In this document: in pieces, positions 54,419 through 64,000 of the stretch | Layout: every line of letters begins with the position of its first letter | Numbering within the stretch: position 1 is the stretch's first letter | Origin: Jonesiaceae bacterium BS-20 | GTDB taxonomy: Bacteria > Actinomycetota > Actinomycetes > Actinomycetales > Cellulomonadaceae | DNA: 64,000 bases | Direction of reading: 5' to 3' | Assembly: GCA_039995105.1 (NCBI GenBank) | Contig: CP146203.1 | Span: 620,001 to 684,000, forward strand | Translations under genes and position numbers: made by a program | The notes under the pieces: generated by a model | What the model saw: only the letters and a program-made list of their open reading frames with translations | Databases searched by the model: none | Told to the model about the DNA's origin: nothing

Positions 54419-55144
54419 ATGAGTGTGGCCATCAAGATTGCTCCAAAACGCGTACTTATGTTCCTTATCGGCGCCATCGTCGTATTGGCGCTACTCGATC
54501 TGGTGATGCTGAGTGCCGCCGTTGCAAGCCCAGAATCACACAGCCTGCGGTTTATCGCTCGGATCTTCAACATGGATGAGGAAGCGAGCCTGCCGACTTG
54601 GTTCTCCCAAATCGTCTTGCTTGCAGCTGCCATCACCGCGTTTGTTATTGGCCACGTGCGGCGGTCTCAATCGCTTAAAGACGTGGTGCACTGGTATGTC
54701 ATCAGCGTCCTGTTGCTCTACATGAGCATTGACGAGGGATCCTCCATCCATGAGGGGGCAAGCGGAATCCTAGACGGGTTGTTTGATTTTGAAAGTACCT
54801 GGCTGACCTACAGTTGGGTTCTGGCCGGGCTGTTGGCCGCGCTGGTCGTGGTTCTTGCCTTCTTCAAATTCTGGTTGCGCCTTCCCCCAAAAACCCGCTG
54901 GTTCCTCTTTGCCGCCGCAGTTATCTTTATGCTTGGAGCCGTTGGGTTCGAAGCGATTGGCAGCTACGTACTGAACAACAGCGCCGAGGGAGCCGAGCTG
55001 CGGTTGATAGTGGTGTGCGAAGAAGTACTTGAACTGACCGGAACATCTCTGGTCCTGTATGCCGGCCTAGATTACTTGCATTCCCTGACCGATCTTGTCC
55101 AGGTGCAAATAGTGGGGGCGAAGAATAACGGCCCTGCAGTTTAA
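54419..55144 (+). CDS. membrane protein of unknown function with conserved acidic/His motifs
   Basis: A 241-aa protein with about six membrane helices. Polar motifs sit at helix ends: MDEEASLPTWFSQ (about residue 45), SIDEGSSIHEGASG (about 100), GAVGFEAIG (about 178) and CEEVLELTGTSLV (about 202). Such repeated Asp/Glu/His pairs inside a membrane protein suggest metal binding, as in membrane hydrolase families, but I do not recognise the family. ATG 54419 follows GGCGGGAACAATGTC. It stands alone and converges with the oxidoreductase gene. Confidence 0.7.
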   Translation: MSVAIKIAPKRVLMFLIGAIVVLALLDLVMLSAAVASPESHSLRFIARIFNMDEEASLPTWFSQIVLLAAAITAFVIGHVRRSQSLKDVVHWYVISVLLLYMSIDEGSSIHEGASGILDGLFDFESTWLTYSWVLAGLLAALVVVLAFFKFWLRLPPKTRWFLFAAAVIFMLGAVGFEAIGSYVLNNSAEGAELRLIVVCEEVLELTGTSLVLYAGLDYLHSLTDLVQVQIVGAKNNGPAV

Positions 55145-56544
55145 GCAGCTGCCAAGCGTAGTTGGACGCTTGGATCAAGCGCCTTGGTCATGTCCAAGCG
55201 AACCGGTCCGTTACTCATGAGTTTGCGGGCCTGGCTGGAAAACCTGGGCGAGTCCACCGTAAAGATCCCGGTCACCGTCCGGATATCCGGGGCCGGGGAG
55301 CCGGAAGATTCCTCGGGGGAGACATACAGTCCCACCCAGTCTTGACCGTCCGCGGTTGCGCTGGGACGGATGAGCACATGGTCGGTTAAGACGTTGGGTA
55401 GCCCAAAGAGGTTGACCTCATGGCCCAATTGGGTTGAGAACACCTGGGGCGCATGGGCCCGGGGCAGCTCGTATGTGCCGGTGATCGCAGCGGCCACCCT
55501 ATCCGGGTCTTGGAGTGCGGTGTTCCAGTGCCCACCAGGAACCGTAGTGAACACACTGTCTTGCCGTTCTGCGCAGTCACCGACCGCGTAAACGTGTGCG
55601 TTGGGGAAGTCAGGAACTGCAATTCTGCCCCACTGATCGGTTTGTAAACCGCCAAGCGCCGTACGCGGAAACGAGTCAGGTAGCCATTGCGTTGCGGGCC
55701 GGGCACCTACGGCGGTGATGACGATGTCTGCCACGAGCGACCTGCTCCCAGATCGGTCCGCGCCGGTGACGTGGACCTTGCGTTTGGAGTCCGGGTTGAC
55801 CATGACGCGGTCGACCGAGGTGGCGCTCAAGAGGTTGATGCCGAGTTCTGAATACCAGGACGCGGTGATGGTGCCAATCTCGGTTCCCAGTTGGGCAGCC
55901 AGGGGAGTGGCTTGTGCTTCAACCACGGTGACGTTGTGGCCAGCATCCGCGGCAACGGTTGCAAGCTCAGCACCAATCCAACCGGCGCCAATAATGACCA
56001 CGTCTTGATGCTCGGACTTGGTTAACGCCGAACGCAACTTTTGGGCATCTTCCCACGTATAGAGTTTGTGTGTCCCAGCCCAGCCGGACGGAACAATGGG
56101 TGCGGATCCCACGGCGAGTACCACCGCTGTTGCGGTGAACCGCTTGATCACGGAACCTTGGCCGCCGGAATTGCTTCCTGCGGCATCGGAAAATCTTGCT
56201 GTTACCGTCACCTGCGGCTGACCGGAGGAATCGAGGCCGAGGTCAAGGTCCGTAACGGTTAACCCGGTGTGCGCGTGAGGGGTGAGCTCATGCAAAATGA
56301 GGCCAAGGTCGTCATGCAAGAAGACGGGCTCCGAGTGGGCCAAAAGCTTTTTGGAAAGCGGTGGGCGGTCATAGGGCAGGTGCGGCTCGGTGCCAAGAAT
56401 CGTGATGTCGCCGGTAAAACCTTGATCGCGCAGCGCACTGGTGGTGCGCAAACCAGCGAGCCCGGTGCCAATGACGATGACGGAATCAATTAGAGACTTA
56501 TCCCTCACCGGTTGTGTACCGGAGGCTGCTGCATGTTTTTCCAT
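55141..56544 (-). CDS. FAD-dependent NAD(P)H oxidoreductase, ferredoxin-reductase type
   Basis: A 467-aa flavoprotein of the pyridine nucleotide-disulfide oxidoreductase group, like reductases that feed electrons to ferredoxin partners. The first Rossmann motif is VIVIGTGLAGLRTTSALRDQ, followed by PYDRPPLSKKLL. A second, NAD-binding GAGWIGAELATVAADAG is at about residue 180, and the FAD-binding Asp is in HVYAVGDCAERQ. The final domain has LGHEVNLFGLP. ATG 56544 is taken. A GTG at 56586 would add 14 residues, and neither has a clear ribosome binding site. No ferredoxin or oxygenase partner is near. Confidence 0.85.
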   Translation of the reverse strand: MEKHAAASGTQPVRDKSLIDSVIVIGTGLAGLRTTSALRDQGFTGDITILGTEPHLPYDRPPLSKKLLAHSEPVFLHDDLGLILHELTPHAHTGLTVTDLDLGLDSSGQPQVTVTARFSDAAGSNSGGQGSVIKRFTATAVVLAVGSAPIVPSGWAGTHKLYTWEDAQKLRSALTKSEHQDVVIIGAGWIGAELATVAADAGHNVTVVEAQATPLAAQLGTEIGTITASWYSELGINLLSATSVDRVMVNPDSKRKVHVTGADRSGSRSLVADIVITAVGARPATQWLPDSFPRTALGGLQTDQWGRIAVPDFPNAHVYAVGDCAERQDSVFTTVPGGHWNTALQDPDRVAAAITGTYELPRAHAPQVFSTQLGHEVNLFGLPNVLTDHVLIRPSATADGQDWVGLYVSPEESSGSPAPDIRTVTGIFTVDSPRFSSQARKLMSNGPVRLDMTKALDPSVQLRLAAA

Positions 56545-56625
56545 GCCACTAACGGTAATCTCATCCTTAGGCTTTGAGCCAGTCACTCCGGCTAAGAGCG
56601 CAAAAATAGAAGAAGCCCTGATGAG

Positions 56626-56667
56626 ACCACTCAGCTGAAACCACTTGGCTGAAACTACTCAGCTGAA
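56626..56667. repeat. three-unit 14-bp tandem repeat
   Basis: Units 56626-56639, 56640-56653 and 56654-56667 share ACYACTYRGCTGAA. It lies between the divergent oxidoreductase and DUF3017 genes, 18 bases before the DUF3017 start. Confidence 0.7.
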
Positions 56668-56685
56668 CCCAAGAAAAGACTTCCC

Positions 56686-57087
56686 TTGGATAACAACCCA
56701 GTAACCTCCCCACCTGACGAACCCTCGCCCGAGGATGATGTAGGCGACGGAAGGAACAGTGCACCCGGCAACGGCGGTGAAACTAGTACGCCGACCGGAG
56801 GATCGAGCAGCGCGGTGTTGGCCTCACGGCTTTCGTTGCGCACCACGATCATGTGGTTAGTGAGTGCTTTGCTCGTTGTTGCGGGGGCAACAATGGTTGT
56901 GGTGAGCCCAAAAATGGGTGCCTTTGCGATCGCCACGCTGCTTGCACTGGTGGGAACCGCGCGACTAGTTATTCCGGGAACTCCGTTTGGGCTATCCGCT
57001 AGAAATAGGTTCTGGGACGTGTCCTTTTGTTACGCGGTGGCCCTGGCGATCGTAATCCTGACAAATAGCGCGCATTCTCTCAAATAG
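56686..57087 (+). CDS. DUF3017-type membrane protein
   Basis: A 133-aa protein. Residues 1-45 are a Pro/Ser/Gly-rich, acidic cytoplasmic start. Three membrane helices follow (IMWLVSALLVVAGATMVVV, FAIATLLALVGTARLVIPG, FCYAVALAIVILTNSAHSL). The core ARLVIPGTPFGLSARNRFWD matches the actinobacterial DUF3017 family, which is usually encoded between purH and mdh as here. Function unknown. The start is TTG 56686, and no ATG lies near. Confidence 0.75.
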   Translation: MDNNPVTSPPDEPSPEDDVGDGRNSAPGNGGETSTPTGGSSSAVLASRLSLRTTIMWLVSALLVVAGATMVVVSPKMGAFAIATLLALVGTARLVIPGTPFGLSARNRFWDVSFCYAVALAIVILTNSAHSLK

Positions 57088-57189
57088 CCAGAGTCTCAAT
57101 GGCGGAACCCGGTTAGGTTACCGTGGCGCTGCACCCGCACTGACCGAGGGTTTGCGCAGGTGGGGGGAGTCCGGCCCAACCCAGAGATA

Positions 57190-57203
57190 TCTTGACGTCA
57201 AGA
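57190..57203. promoter_or_regulatory. perfect 14-bp palindrome, probable operator
   Basis: TCTTGACGTCAAGA, with a possible -35 TTGACG inside it (57192-57197) and a possible -10 TTACAT at 57216-57221 (18-base spacer). A repressor bound here would cover the -35. It lies 61 bases before a possible small ORF and about 430 bases before mdh. Confidence 0.5.
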
Positions 57204-57263
57204 AATCTAGTAGAGTTACATGTGGTAACAAACGGTATTCGCCCACTTAGGAGTGTTGCTCGC

Positions 57264-57383
57264 ATGGGAAAGTTGAAGGCTCTCACCCCAATCGATGCCC
57301 CCGACGATGTTCCGTCATGTAGGCAGACTACCAAGGCAGTACCTGGCGTGCTCAATGAATCACTGAAAACTCGCCTGAGTTAG
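57264..57383 (+). CDS. possible small protein, 39 aa
   Basis: ATG 57264 has AGGAG at 57249-57253, ten bases upstream. The peptide begins MGKLKALTPIDAPDDVPS and ends in LKTRLS. No family recognised. The ribosome binding site and the palindromic promoter region just upstream argue for a real unit, while the short length argues against. It could also be a leader ORF for mdh. Confidence 0.3.
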   Translation: MGKLKALTPIDAPDDVPSCRQTTKAVPGVLNESLKTRLS

Positions 57384-58618
<1,235 letters not shown>

Positions 58619-58657
58619 ACCCAGTGGTAATTCATGGCTGCCGGCGGGAATGCGCGT

Positions 58658-58729
58658 GCTGTGGTCAAAACCTGCGCTGTAGTTAGCAACTGCGCAGTAG
58701 TTAAAACCGGCACTGTGGTGAAACAGACG
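58658..58729. repeat. four-unit 18-bp degenerate tandem repeat after mdh
   Basis: Units 58658-58675, 58676-58693, 58694-58711 and 58712-58729 share the pattern GCTGTRGTYAAAACCTGC. Weaker similarity may extend back towards the mdh stop at 58618. Confidence 0.6.
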
Positions 58730-58749
58730 CGCTTTCTTTGGTCGTTGGT

Positions 58750-58778
58750 TTGTTAACGCACAAAACACCAGTCATGCT
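58750..58778 (+). promoter_or_regulatory. probable promoter of the MFS gene
   Basis: TTGTTA at 58750-58755, 17-base spacer and CATGCT at 58773-58778. The GTG start at 58785 would be at or near +1, giving a leaderless mRNA. No Shine-Dalgarno sequence is present. Confidence 0.4.
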
Positions 58779-58784
58779 TTAAGT

Positions 58785-60065
58785 GTGCCCAAAACCAGCC
58801 GCCGCCAAAGCCTTGCCTACCATTTTGACTTCAGGCAACTGTGGATTGGTGATGCGCTCAGCCAAGTAGGTGCACAGCTCACCCTGCTCGCCCTGCCGCT
58901 GTATGCGGTCACCCAACTCAACGCGTCTGAGCTGCAGATGGGCTACCTTACCGCGGCCCAAACCATTGCCTTCTTGGTCGTGGGGCTGCCCGCCGGGGCC
59001 TGGATCGACCGCATGGTCAAACGCAAGGTGCTCATTTGGGCGGACCTTGTCCGGGCCGTGGCACTGGGAACTGTCGTGGTCACCGCACTTTCAGGTCACG
59101 GCAACATGGCAATCTTGTATGGCGCGAGCCTGGTGATTTCGGTTGCCACGGTGTTCTTTGATGTTGCCCACCTCAGTTACGTTCCGGGGTTGGTAGGGAT
59201 CAAGAACATCTCCGAGGGAAACACTAAACTGCAGGCCACCTATGCCATTGCCGCGGTCGCAGTTCCCGCCATAGGTGGCATGCTGCTGCGCGTGATCATG
59301 GCGCCCGTGCTGATCGCGGTCAACGTGGTCACCTACCTGCTGTCAATCGTGTTTCTGCGGCGAATCAAGCAGGAAGAAGTATTGCCGCCCAAGGACTCGC
59401 ACCTGCCGCTGGTCCCTGCGATTGCCGAAGGATTGCGGTTTATTGCTACGACCCCACTGCTCAACCGCCTAGTGTTTAGCACCGGGGCAGCAACACTATT
59501 TTCAACCATGGGCTGGTCCATGCTCATGCTCTACGTCATCAAGACGCTGCGCTTGTCTGAGACCGACGTGGGCGTGGTGCTCTCTGCGTCGGCAATCGGC
59601 GGCATCATCGGTGCGGTGTTTGCCCGCAAGATCTCCTTGTATGTTGGTGAAGGACGGATCATTGCAATCTCAGCCGCCGCAACCCCGGTCCTGTTCGTTG
59701 GTATCCCGCTGGCCGCATTCCTTGCCACACGCGGCGTCAACCCAATGATTCCACTGATTATCTCCGGGTTTCTCTCCCAAATTACCTCGACCCTCTTCAA
59801 CGTTGCCCAGGTCAGCTTCCGGCAACGCCTGTGCCCACCTCACCTGCTGGGCCGCATCAACGCGTCATTTCGGTTCATTGTGTGGGGTGGTATGCCGTTT
59901 GCGGGCCTGATTGGCGGATGGGTTGCCCACCAGTTTGGTCTGGTCACCATGCTGTGGCTGGTGATCGCCGGTGAACTAGCCGCGGCCCTGCCCCTCGTCT
60001 TCTCCAAGTTCATCACTATGCGCGAGCTCCCGGGCGCAGGCAGCATCGAGACGGTCGAGGTTTAG
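58785..60065 (+). CDS. MFS-type exporter
   Basis: A 426-aa major facilitator protein with about 12 membrane helices, of the macrolide/enterobactin efflux type (MFS_3-like). LWIGDALSQVGAQLTLLALP is the first helix pattern and GLPAGAWIDRMVKRKVLIWA is the family loop between helices 2 and 3. A matching loop follows helix 8 (GAVFARKISLYVGEGRIIAI). The substrate is unknown: drug or small-molecule efflux. It is transcribed alone and converges with the small minus-strand ORF. Confidence 0.88.
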   Translation: MPKTSRRQSLAYHFDFRQLWIGDALSQVGAQLTLLALPLYAVTQLNASELQMGYLTAAQTIAFLVVGLPAGAWIDRMVKRKVLIWADLVRAVALGTVVVTALSGHGNMAILYGASLVISVATVFFDVAHLSYVPGLVGIKNISEGNTKLQATYAIAAVAVPAIGGMLLRVIMAPVLIAVNVVTYLLSIVFLRRIKQEEVLPPKDSHLPLVPAIAEGLRFIATTPLLNRLVFSTGAATLFSTMGWSMLMLYVIKTLRLSETDVGVVLSASAIGGIIGAVFARKISLYVGEGRIIAISAAATPVLFVGIPLAAFLATRGVNPMIPLIISGFLSQITSTLFNVAQVSFRQRLCPPHLLGRINASFRFIVWGGMPFAGLIGGWVAHQFGLVTMLWLVIAGELAAALPLVFSKFITMRELPGAGSIETVEV

Positions 60066-60115
60066 AGCGCAAAGAATTGAGTGGTTGGGAAGACCACCCC
60101 ATCACTGGCAGAAAT

Positions 60116-60361
60116 TTATAGAGCTCGAGCTGCCGCTTCACGTAGTTTATTAGCGCTACTGTTATAGGCTTGCCGCCTATCCGGGGCAATCGTGGCTCGC
60201 CGTCCGTCGATGGACGAAGCTCGACCGTAAATCAGGATCTTGTTGACTGGTGCTTTGGGAGCAATCTCGGAGTTGGGGGTCTGCTCATCTATTTTCGAAG
60301 ATTCAGTCGAACCCGAAATGAGATCAGTGGAGTCTCTTTGAGTTCCATTTCTCCAAAACAT
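60116..60361 (-). CDS. possible small protein, 81 aa
   Basis: ATG 60361 has GGAGG six bases upstream on the minus strand. The peptide is Ser/Ala/Arg-rich and polar, ending in RRQAYNSSANKLREAAARAL, which looks helical. No family recognised. It lies downstream of the decayed membrane-protein gene in the same frame, with stops between, so it may be part of the same decayed region or a separate gene. Confidence 0.4.
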   Translation of the reverse strand: MFWRNGTQRDSTDLISGSTESSKIDEQTPNSEIAPKAPVNKILIYGRASSIDGRRATIAPDRRQAYNSSANKLREAAARAL

Positions 60362-60406
60362 GCAATCCTCCAATGCTCAAATTATCAGGCCAGCCTATCA
60401 ATTCTT

Positions 60407-61800
60407 CTAGTCTAACCCCTGTACTCCATGTATATGGTGGCGTAGGAATTCTCCTAGCAGCATGGCCAGTACTATGAGCCCGGATACGATCAATGAAACC
60501 CACCACAACCAGTGCAGATACGGATCTTGAAGTTGATATGTGAGTGAAGCTGCGGTTGCCAGGAGTAGGGCAGAACATGAGATTGAAGCGGCTCGTATTG
60601 GGAATAACAAGATTGCCGCAATCGCGTGCTCGCGGCTCGCAATAAATAGCCCAACTGTAACGGCAGGAAGTGTCAAAAGTAGAGCACTTGGATCTGTTTA
60701 AGTGCCGGTGGGACCTGTTCCTCGTAATTGTTCGTATGCGCCAGACAGGACAAGGCCAAGAAGGAAGAAAACAAAAGTAAAGAGGGCCGTTAGGAAGGTG
60801 ACAAGTTTGGTGCCCCTACGTGTAACGCCGAGATTAAGAATTGCGAGCAGTTCACCATTCTCGTCTGTATCAGCAAGCAATGGATAGTTTCCGTGAGCAT
60901 GTGCAACCAATGTGTTGCGGTTATCAACAGTGCCTGCAGATGCGGGACTCGTGCTGGGAAGTACCAAACCTTCACTGATGATCTCCGCAGGAGTATGAAC
61001 CTCAAGATGGTAAGACTCCGCATCACCAACGCCCTGCACTGGTATTTCTAGGCCTATTGAATAAAGCCCAAACGCCCCCACAATAAGTTTGAATCCAAAG
61101 TACTTTTGACTGAGACTTGTTTGCCAAAACGAGAGAATTTGATTATTTGGCGTTGGCCCACCGTGGCTGCGGGTAATACAACCGTGAGTAAAAAGTTTCG
61201 AGTTAAGTCTGAAAGAAGTGAGCGTGTTACTTCAGAGAATTTTGCAACCTGCTCAAGTGTTACTCCACTTGTGTTAATAAGGTGTTGAATGCAAACTTCC
61301 CGAACTTCTGACTCTGAAAGTTCTGGGTTCAACTTGAAATCTGAAACAAGATCATGGAGACCCTGGCGTAACGCATTGGAACTAGAAATACCATCAACTG
61401 CAAGGGCAAAGATGAGTATTTCGACTGCAATTCTTGAGTTTTCTGCTTTACCCAAGACAACTAGAGGATTGTTTGAACCATCGAGCACATCAAGGTCACG
61501 CATGGGCTCCTTTGCTAGCAGTGCGAGAGGAACTACGATCTGAGCGCCAGTACTACTATAAAATAGCCGGGGATCATCAGGAATAGTCAGATCAATGGAA
61601 GTACGCCATTGCCCGCGGTCACCAGATTCCAAGTGAATGCTGTCAACGCGACGGTGCTTCCACTCTTGGGTAGAAATAAGCAATCCGGCAAAGGCCGCGC
61701 CTAGGTCTGAATGAATAGTTGATCCGGTGTCTTCTGGTTGTTCTTTCCTGGCGCGCCTAGCACAGTGACCTAGTATGTGTTTGCCTAAATGAAGGGGCAT
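60407..61800 (-). pseudogene. decayed multi-domain membrane protein gene
   Basis: Three frames look like one protein. Part one (61800-61054) ends in FGKQVSVKSTLDSNLLWGRL and then stops. Part two, one frame over, starts at about 61081 with GAFGLYSIGLEIPVQGVGDA, continues to AESYHLEVHTPAEI and a helix FLTALFTFVFFLLGLVL. Adding one base to the CCCCC run at 61075-61079 joins them as ...LLWGAFGLYSIG.... Part three (60676-60407), in the frame of part two, follows an in-frame TAA at 60698-60700 and holds three membrane helices. The ESYHLEV element resembles actinobacterial membrane proteins of unknown function. The gene seems inactive, unless the two defects are sequencing errors. Confidence 0.65.
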
Positions 61801-61829
61801 AGAGCGAGGTTACCGCATTGATGCCCAAT

Positions 61830-62699
61830 TTAAGTTGAATCTTCTGATCTGGGGATATCGAGGCTGGACGCGACTTTGGAATCGAACTGGGCCTCATAGT
61901 CTGCCCGGGCCGCGCTGTCAGATTGCCGCACCTGATCCGGGACGAGGCTGCGGAAAATTGGGTCCCGAATAATCGCGGGCAAAATGTCAATGAACCGCTG
62001 CAGCGGACCAATGTAACCGGGGATGGTGACCTCAAATTTGGGCCGCGCAATGGTCCGGGCAACCACAAGTGCGACATCGGCAGGCTCTAAAAGTTTTGCC
62101 GCACCGGTAGCCGTGCCCGCGGCCAAGGCGGTATTAACCACGGCGGGCATGATCACCGAAAGCTTGACCGGGGTGCCGTGCAACTCCGCGCGGGCTGCCT
62201 TGAGGAACCCGTAGACGCCGTGCTTGGTCGCCGCGTAGGTGGCCTCACCGGGAGTGGTCAGGACCGAGGCCGCAGATGCAATCGTGATGATGTGCCCGCT
62301 GCCGCGCGCAAGCATGATGGGGGCCGTGAGCTTTACGCCCCTAATGACGCCCAACAAATTTACCGCGACCTGACGTGCGGCGGCGGATTCAGGCTCATCA
62401 ACAAATGGGCCAACCCACATGAGACCGGCATTGTTTACCAGGACGTCTATTGGCCCCAGCGCCGCTTGTGTGGCGGCCAAGAACACCTGGAAGGACTCGT
62501 TGTTGGTGACGTCCAAGCTCAGCCCGGTGACGGAGGGACCGAGTTCTTTGGCCGTCAGGGCCACCGCCTTGGCGTCGATGTCGCCAATAGCGACCTTCGC
62601 TCCGGCTTGCCCAAGCACGTTCGCAATCTGCTTGCCAATCCCGGTGGCGCCGCCCGTGACGGCAATGACCTTGCCGCTGAGATTAGGTAACTTGTTCAT
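61830..62699 (-). CDS. short-chain dehydrogenase/reductase
   Basis: A 289-aa NAD(P)-dependent SDR. VTGGATGIGKQIANVLGQAG is the cofactor loop, GDIDAKAV the following acidic residues, VLVNNAGLMWVGPF the NNAG motif, and the catalytic Ser (TIASAASVL) and Tyr-x3-Lys (YAATKHG) are intact. A C-terminal hydrophobic stretch (ITVPGYIGPLQRFIDILPAI-like) is typical for SDRs co-encoded with flavin monooxygenases. ATG 62699 overlaps the monooxygenase stop by four bases. Substrate unknown. Confidence 0.92.
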   Translation of the reverse strand: MNKLPNLSGKVIAVTGGATGIGKQIANVLGQAGAKVAIGDIDAKAVALTAKELGPSVTGLSLDVTNNESFQVFLAATQAALGPIDVLVNNAGLMWVGPFVDEPESAAARQVAVNLLGVIRGVKLTAPIMLARGSGHIITIASAASVLTTPGEATYAATKHGVYGFLKAARAELHGTPVKLSVIMPAVVNTALAAGTATGAAKLLEPADVALVVARTIARPKFEVTIPGYIGPLQRFIDILPAIIRDPIFRSLVPDQVRQSDSAARADYEAQFDSKVASSLDIPRSEDST

Positions 62700-64000
62700 G
62701 ACCGAGCCCCTGGAACCAAGGATGGGGCTGCGGCGGGGTTGTCAGCGCTGTTGGCCCGGACCCGCCCGCGCTTGCGCTCGCGGGCCAAGTCCCACAGGTA
62801 GTGGTCAAAATCGACCTCCATGGTGTGCCGCGCCGAGGCGTAAAACTGTCGCTTGTTGCGTTCGTGGTCAGCGGTCATTTGCGCCCTAATCTCGGGTAGC
62901 GATGGGGGAGTGTAGTTGCCGCACAGCATTTGGGTCCCCCATTCGCTTTGGGCCTGCGCGAGCGGCATGACCGCCCCAACCGGTTGGACCAGGCCAATAA
63001 AGAACAACCCGGGTAGGTCCGGGTGGACCGTGCGCTTCCACAGCGGTAGGTCGTTATCCTGAGCCGAGACCAACGCGGGATCGAGGAACGGAAACGTCAC
63101 TTTGTAGCCGGTAGCCCAAACAATTAAGTCAGCTTTGACCCAGGTGCCGTCGGTAAAGATGACGGCGTTGCCGTCAAGTTTCTCGATGCCTGGGCGAACG
63201 ATGATCCCGTCAGCGGCGATCCGGTCGCGCAGCGTTTGCGACTGGACCGGGTGGGACTGCCCCGGTTTGTGGGGTGGTTTTGGCAGGCCATACTTGCGTA
63301 GCCCACCCGAGGTAATCGCCCCAATCCGCAGGCGCAATGCGGTCACCCACCAGGGCATCCAACCGGGCAAGGCCACCTGGTCACTGGGTTTGCCGAGCAC
63401 AAACTTCTTGAGCACCCACTGTCCGCGGCGCACCGACATACTCACGGAGTTGGCCCGGTAAGAACCCTCAACGGCTATGTCCATGGCGGAGTTACCCGCG
63501 CCCACAACCACAAGGTCTTTGCCCTCTAACTGGTCACCGTTGCGGTAGTCATGGGCGTGCATCTGCTGCCCGTCAAAGTGCCCGGGGTACTCGGGCTCCG
63601 GCCAGCGCGGATCCCAGTGGTGGCCGTTTGCAACCATGACCGCGTCATAGTGACTGGTCTGGGCGCCAGTTGGGCCGCTCGTGTGGACCAGCCAGCCGCC
63701 CTTTGGGTCCGGGGTAACCTCTGTGACCTCGGTGTTGAAGGTGATGGTGTGCCTAAACCCAAAGTGCTCCACATACTGCTCAAAGTACTCGTGGATCTGG
63801 TTGTGCTTGGGGTAGGGCGGAAAATGGGAGGGCATTGGAAAGTCAGAAAATGCCATGCGGGCGCCCGAGGTATTGATCTCCAGCGTCTCGTAGCACGCAG
63901 ACTGTCCGTTGGGGTTATCAAAGAGCCAGTTCCCACCAATCGCGCTGCCCCGCTCAAAGCAATCGAAGGGCACCCCCGCCAAGTACAGGGCCTTCGCCGC
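62696..64000 (-). CDS. flavin-containing monooxygenase, 5' end outside window
   Basis: Open to the window edge (435 codons visible). It lacks the N-terminal GxGxxG but shows the following LAGVPFDCFERGSAIGGNWL. The FMO fingerprint FDGQQMHAHDY (FxGxxxHxxxY) is followed by VVGAGNSAMDIAVEGS for NADPH. VMVANGHHWDPRWPEPEYPG and VIWATGYKVTFPFLDP are further family motifs. It probably oxygenates a small organic substrate at N, S or a carbonyl carbon. It forms an operon with the SDR. Confidence 0.93.
   Translation of the reverse strand, partial: AAKALYLAGVPFDCFERGSAIGGNWLFDNPNGQSACYETLEINTSGARMAFSDFPMPSHFPPYPKHNQIHEYFEQYVEHFGFRHTITFNTEVTEVTPDPKGGWLVHTSGPTGAQTSHYDAVMVANGHHWDPRWPEPEYPGHFDGQQMHAHDYRNGDQLEGKDLVVVGAGNSAMDIAVEGSYRANSVSMSVRRGQWVLKKFVLGKPSDQVALPGWMPWWVTALRLRIGAITSGGLRKYGLPKPPHKPGQSHPVQSQTLRDRIAADGIIVRPGIEKLDGNAVIFTDGTWVKADLIVWATGYKVTFPFLDPALVSAQDNDLPLWKRTVHPDLPGLFFIGLVQPVGAVMPLAQAQSEWGTQMLCGNYTPPSLPEIRAQMTADHERNKRQFYASARHTMEVDFDHYLWDLARERKRGRVRANSADNPAAAPSLVPGARS

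Overview
The window looks like a chromosome segment from a motile, Gram-positive actinobacterium (Actinomycetota, probably Micrococcales or a relative). The signs are moderately high GC, frequent GTG/TTG starts, several starts that look leaderless, a Gram-positive type flagellum with no P- or L-ring genes, and the actinobacterial block DUF6350 - purN - purH - DUF3017 - mdh. The species cannot be named from the sequence.

Positions 1-29.9 kb: one large motility and chemotaxis locus, all on the + strand. It runs from the end of a flagellin gene, fliD, fliS and a FliT-like small gene, through flgB-flgC-fliE-fliF-fliG-fliH-fliI-fliJ, an NlpC/P60 hydrolase, fliK-flgD-flgE, flbD-motA-motB-fliL-fliM-fliN-fliO-fliP-fliQ-fliR-flhB-flhA and csrA, to cheA-cheW-cheB-cheR and two alternating cheY/cheX-like pairs. 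Most genes overlap or abut. Five transcription units start with the same element, a -35 like TAAA, exactly 15 bases, then GCCGATC(A/T). This is a sigma-28 (FliA) type promoter, although fliA itself lies outside the window.

Positions 29.9-33.7 kb: a looser accessory stretch with a broken PD-(D/E)XK nuclease-like gene, a DUF2510/SHOCT membrane protein, a double cold-shock-domain protein with a C-terminal DUF3825-like region, a degenerate 40-bp tandem repeat, and about 0.95 kb with no convincing gene.

Positions 33.7-48.7 kb: a surface-polysaccharide locus. It holds a PglF-type UDP-sugar 4,6-dehydratase, a DegT aminotransferase, a phosphoglycosyl transferase fused to a GNAT-like domain, a FemAB-like protein, two paralogous Wzz/BY-kinase proteins at its two sides, an LCP ligase, a Wzx-like flippase, a Wzy-like polymerase, two glycosyltransferases and a low-molecular-weight tyrosine phosphatase. 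Together these could make an N-acetylated diamino-sugar on a lipid carrier, extend, flip and polymerise the repeat unit, and attach it to the wall.

Positions 49.0-60.1 kb: housekeeping genes including purN, a ZTP (pfl) riboswitch in front of purH, an FAD oxidoreductase, a DUF3017 protein, malate dehydrogenase and an MFS exporter. Positions 60.1-61.8 kb hold a decayed membrane-protein gene and a small ORF. The window ends in a two-gene minus-strand operon of a flavin-containing monooxygenase (cut by the window edge) and an SDR oxidoreductase.

A recurring oddity is short degenerate tandem repeats (13 to 41 bp units) that start on or just after stop codons. No tRNA, rRNA, CRISPR array or intact insertion sequence was seen.
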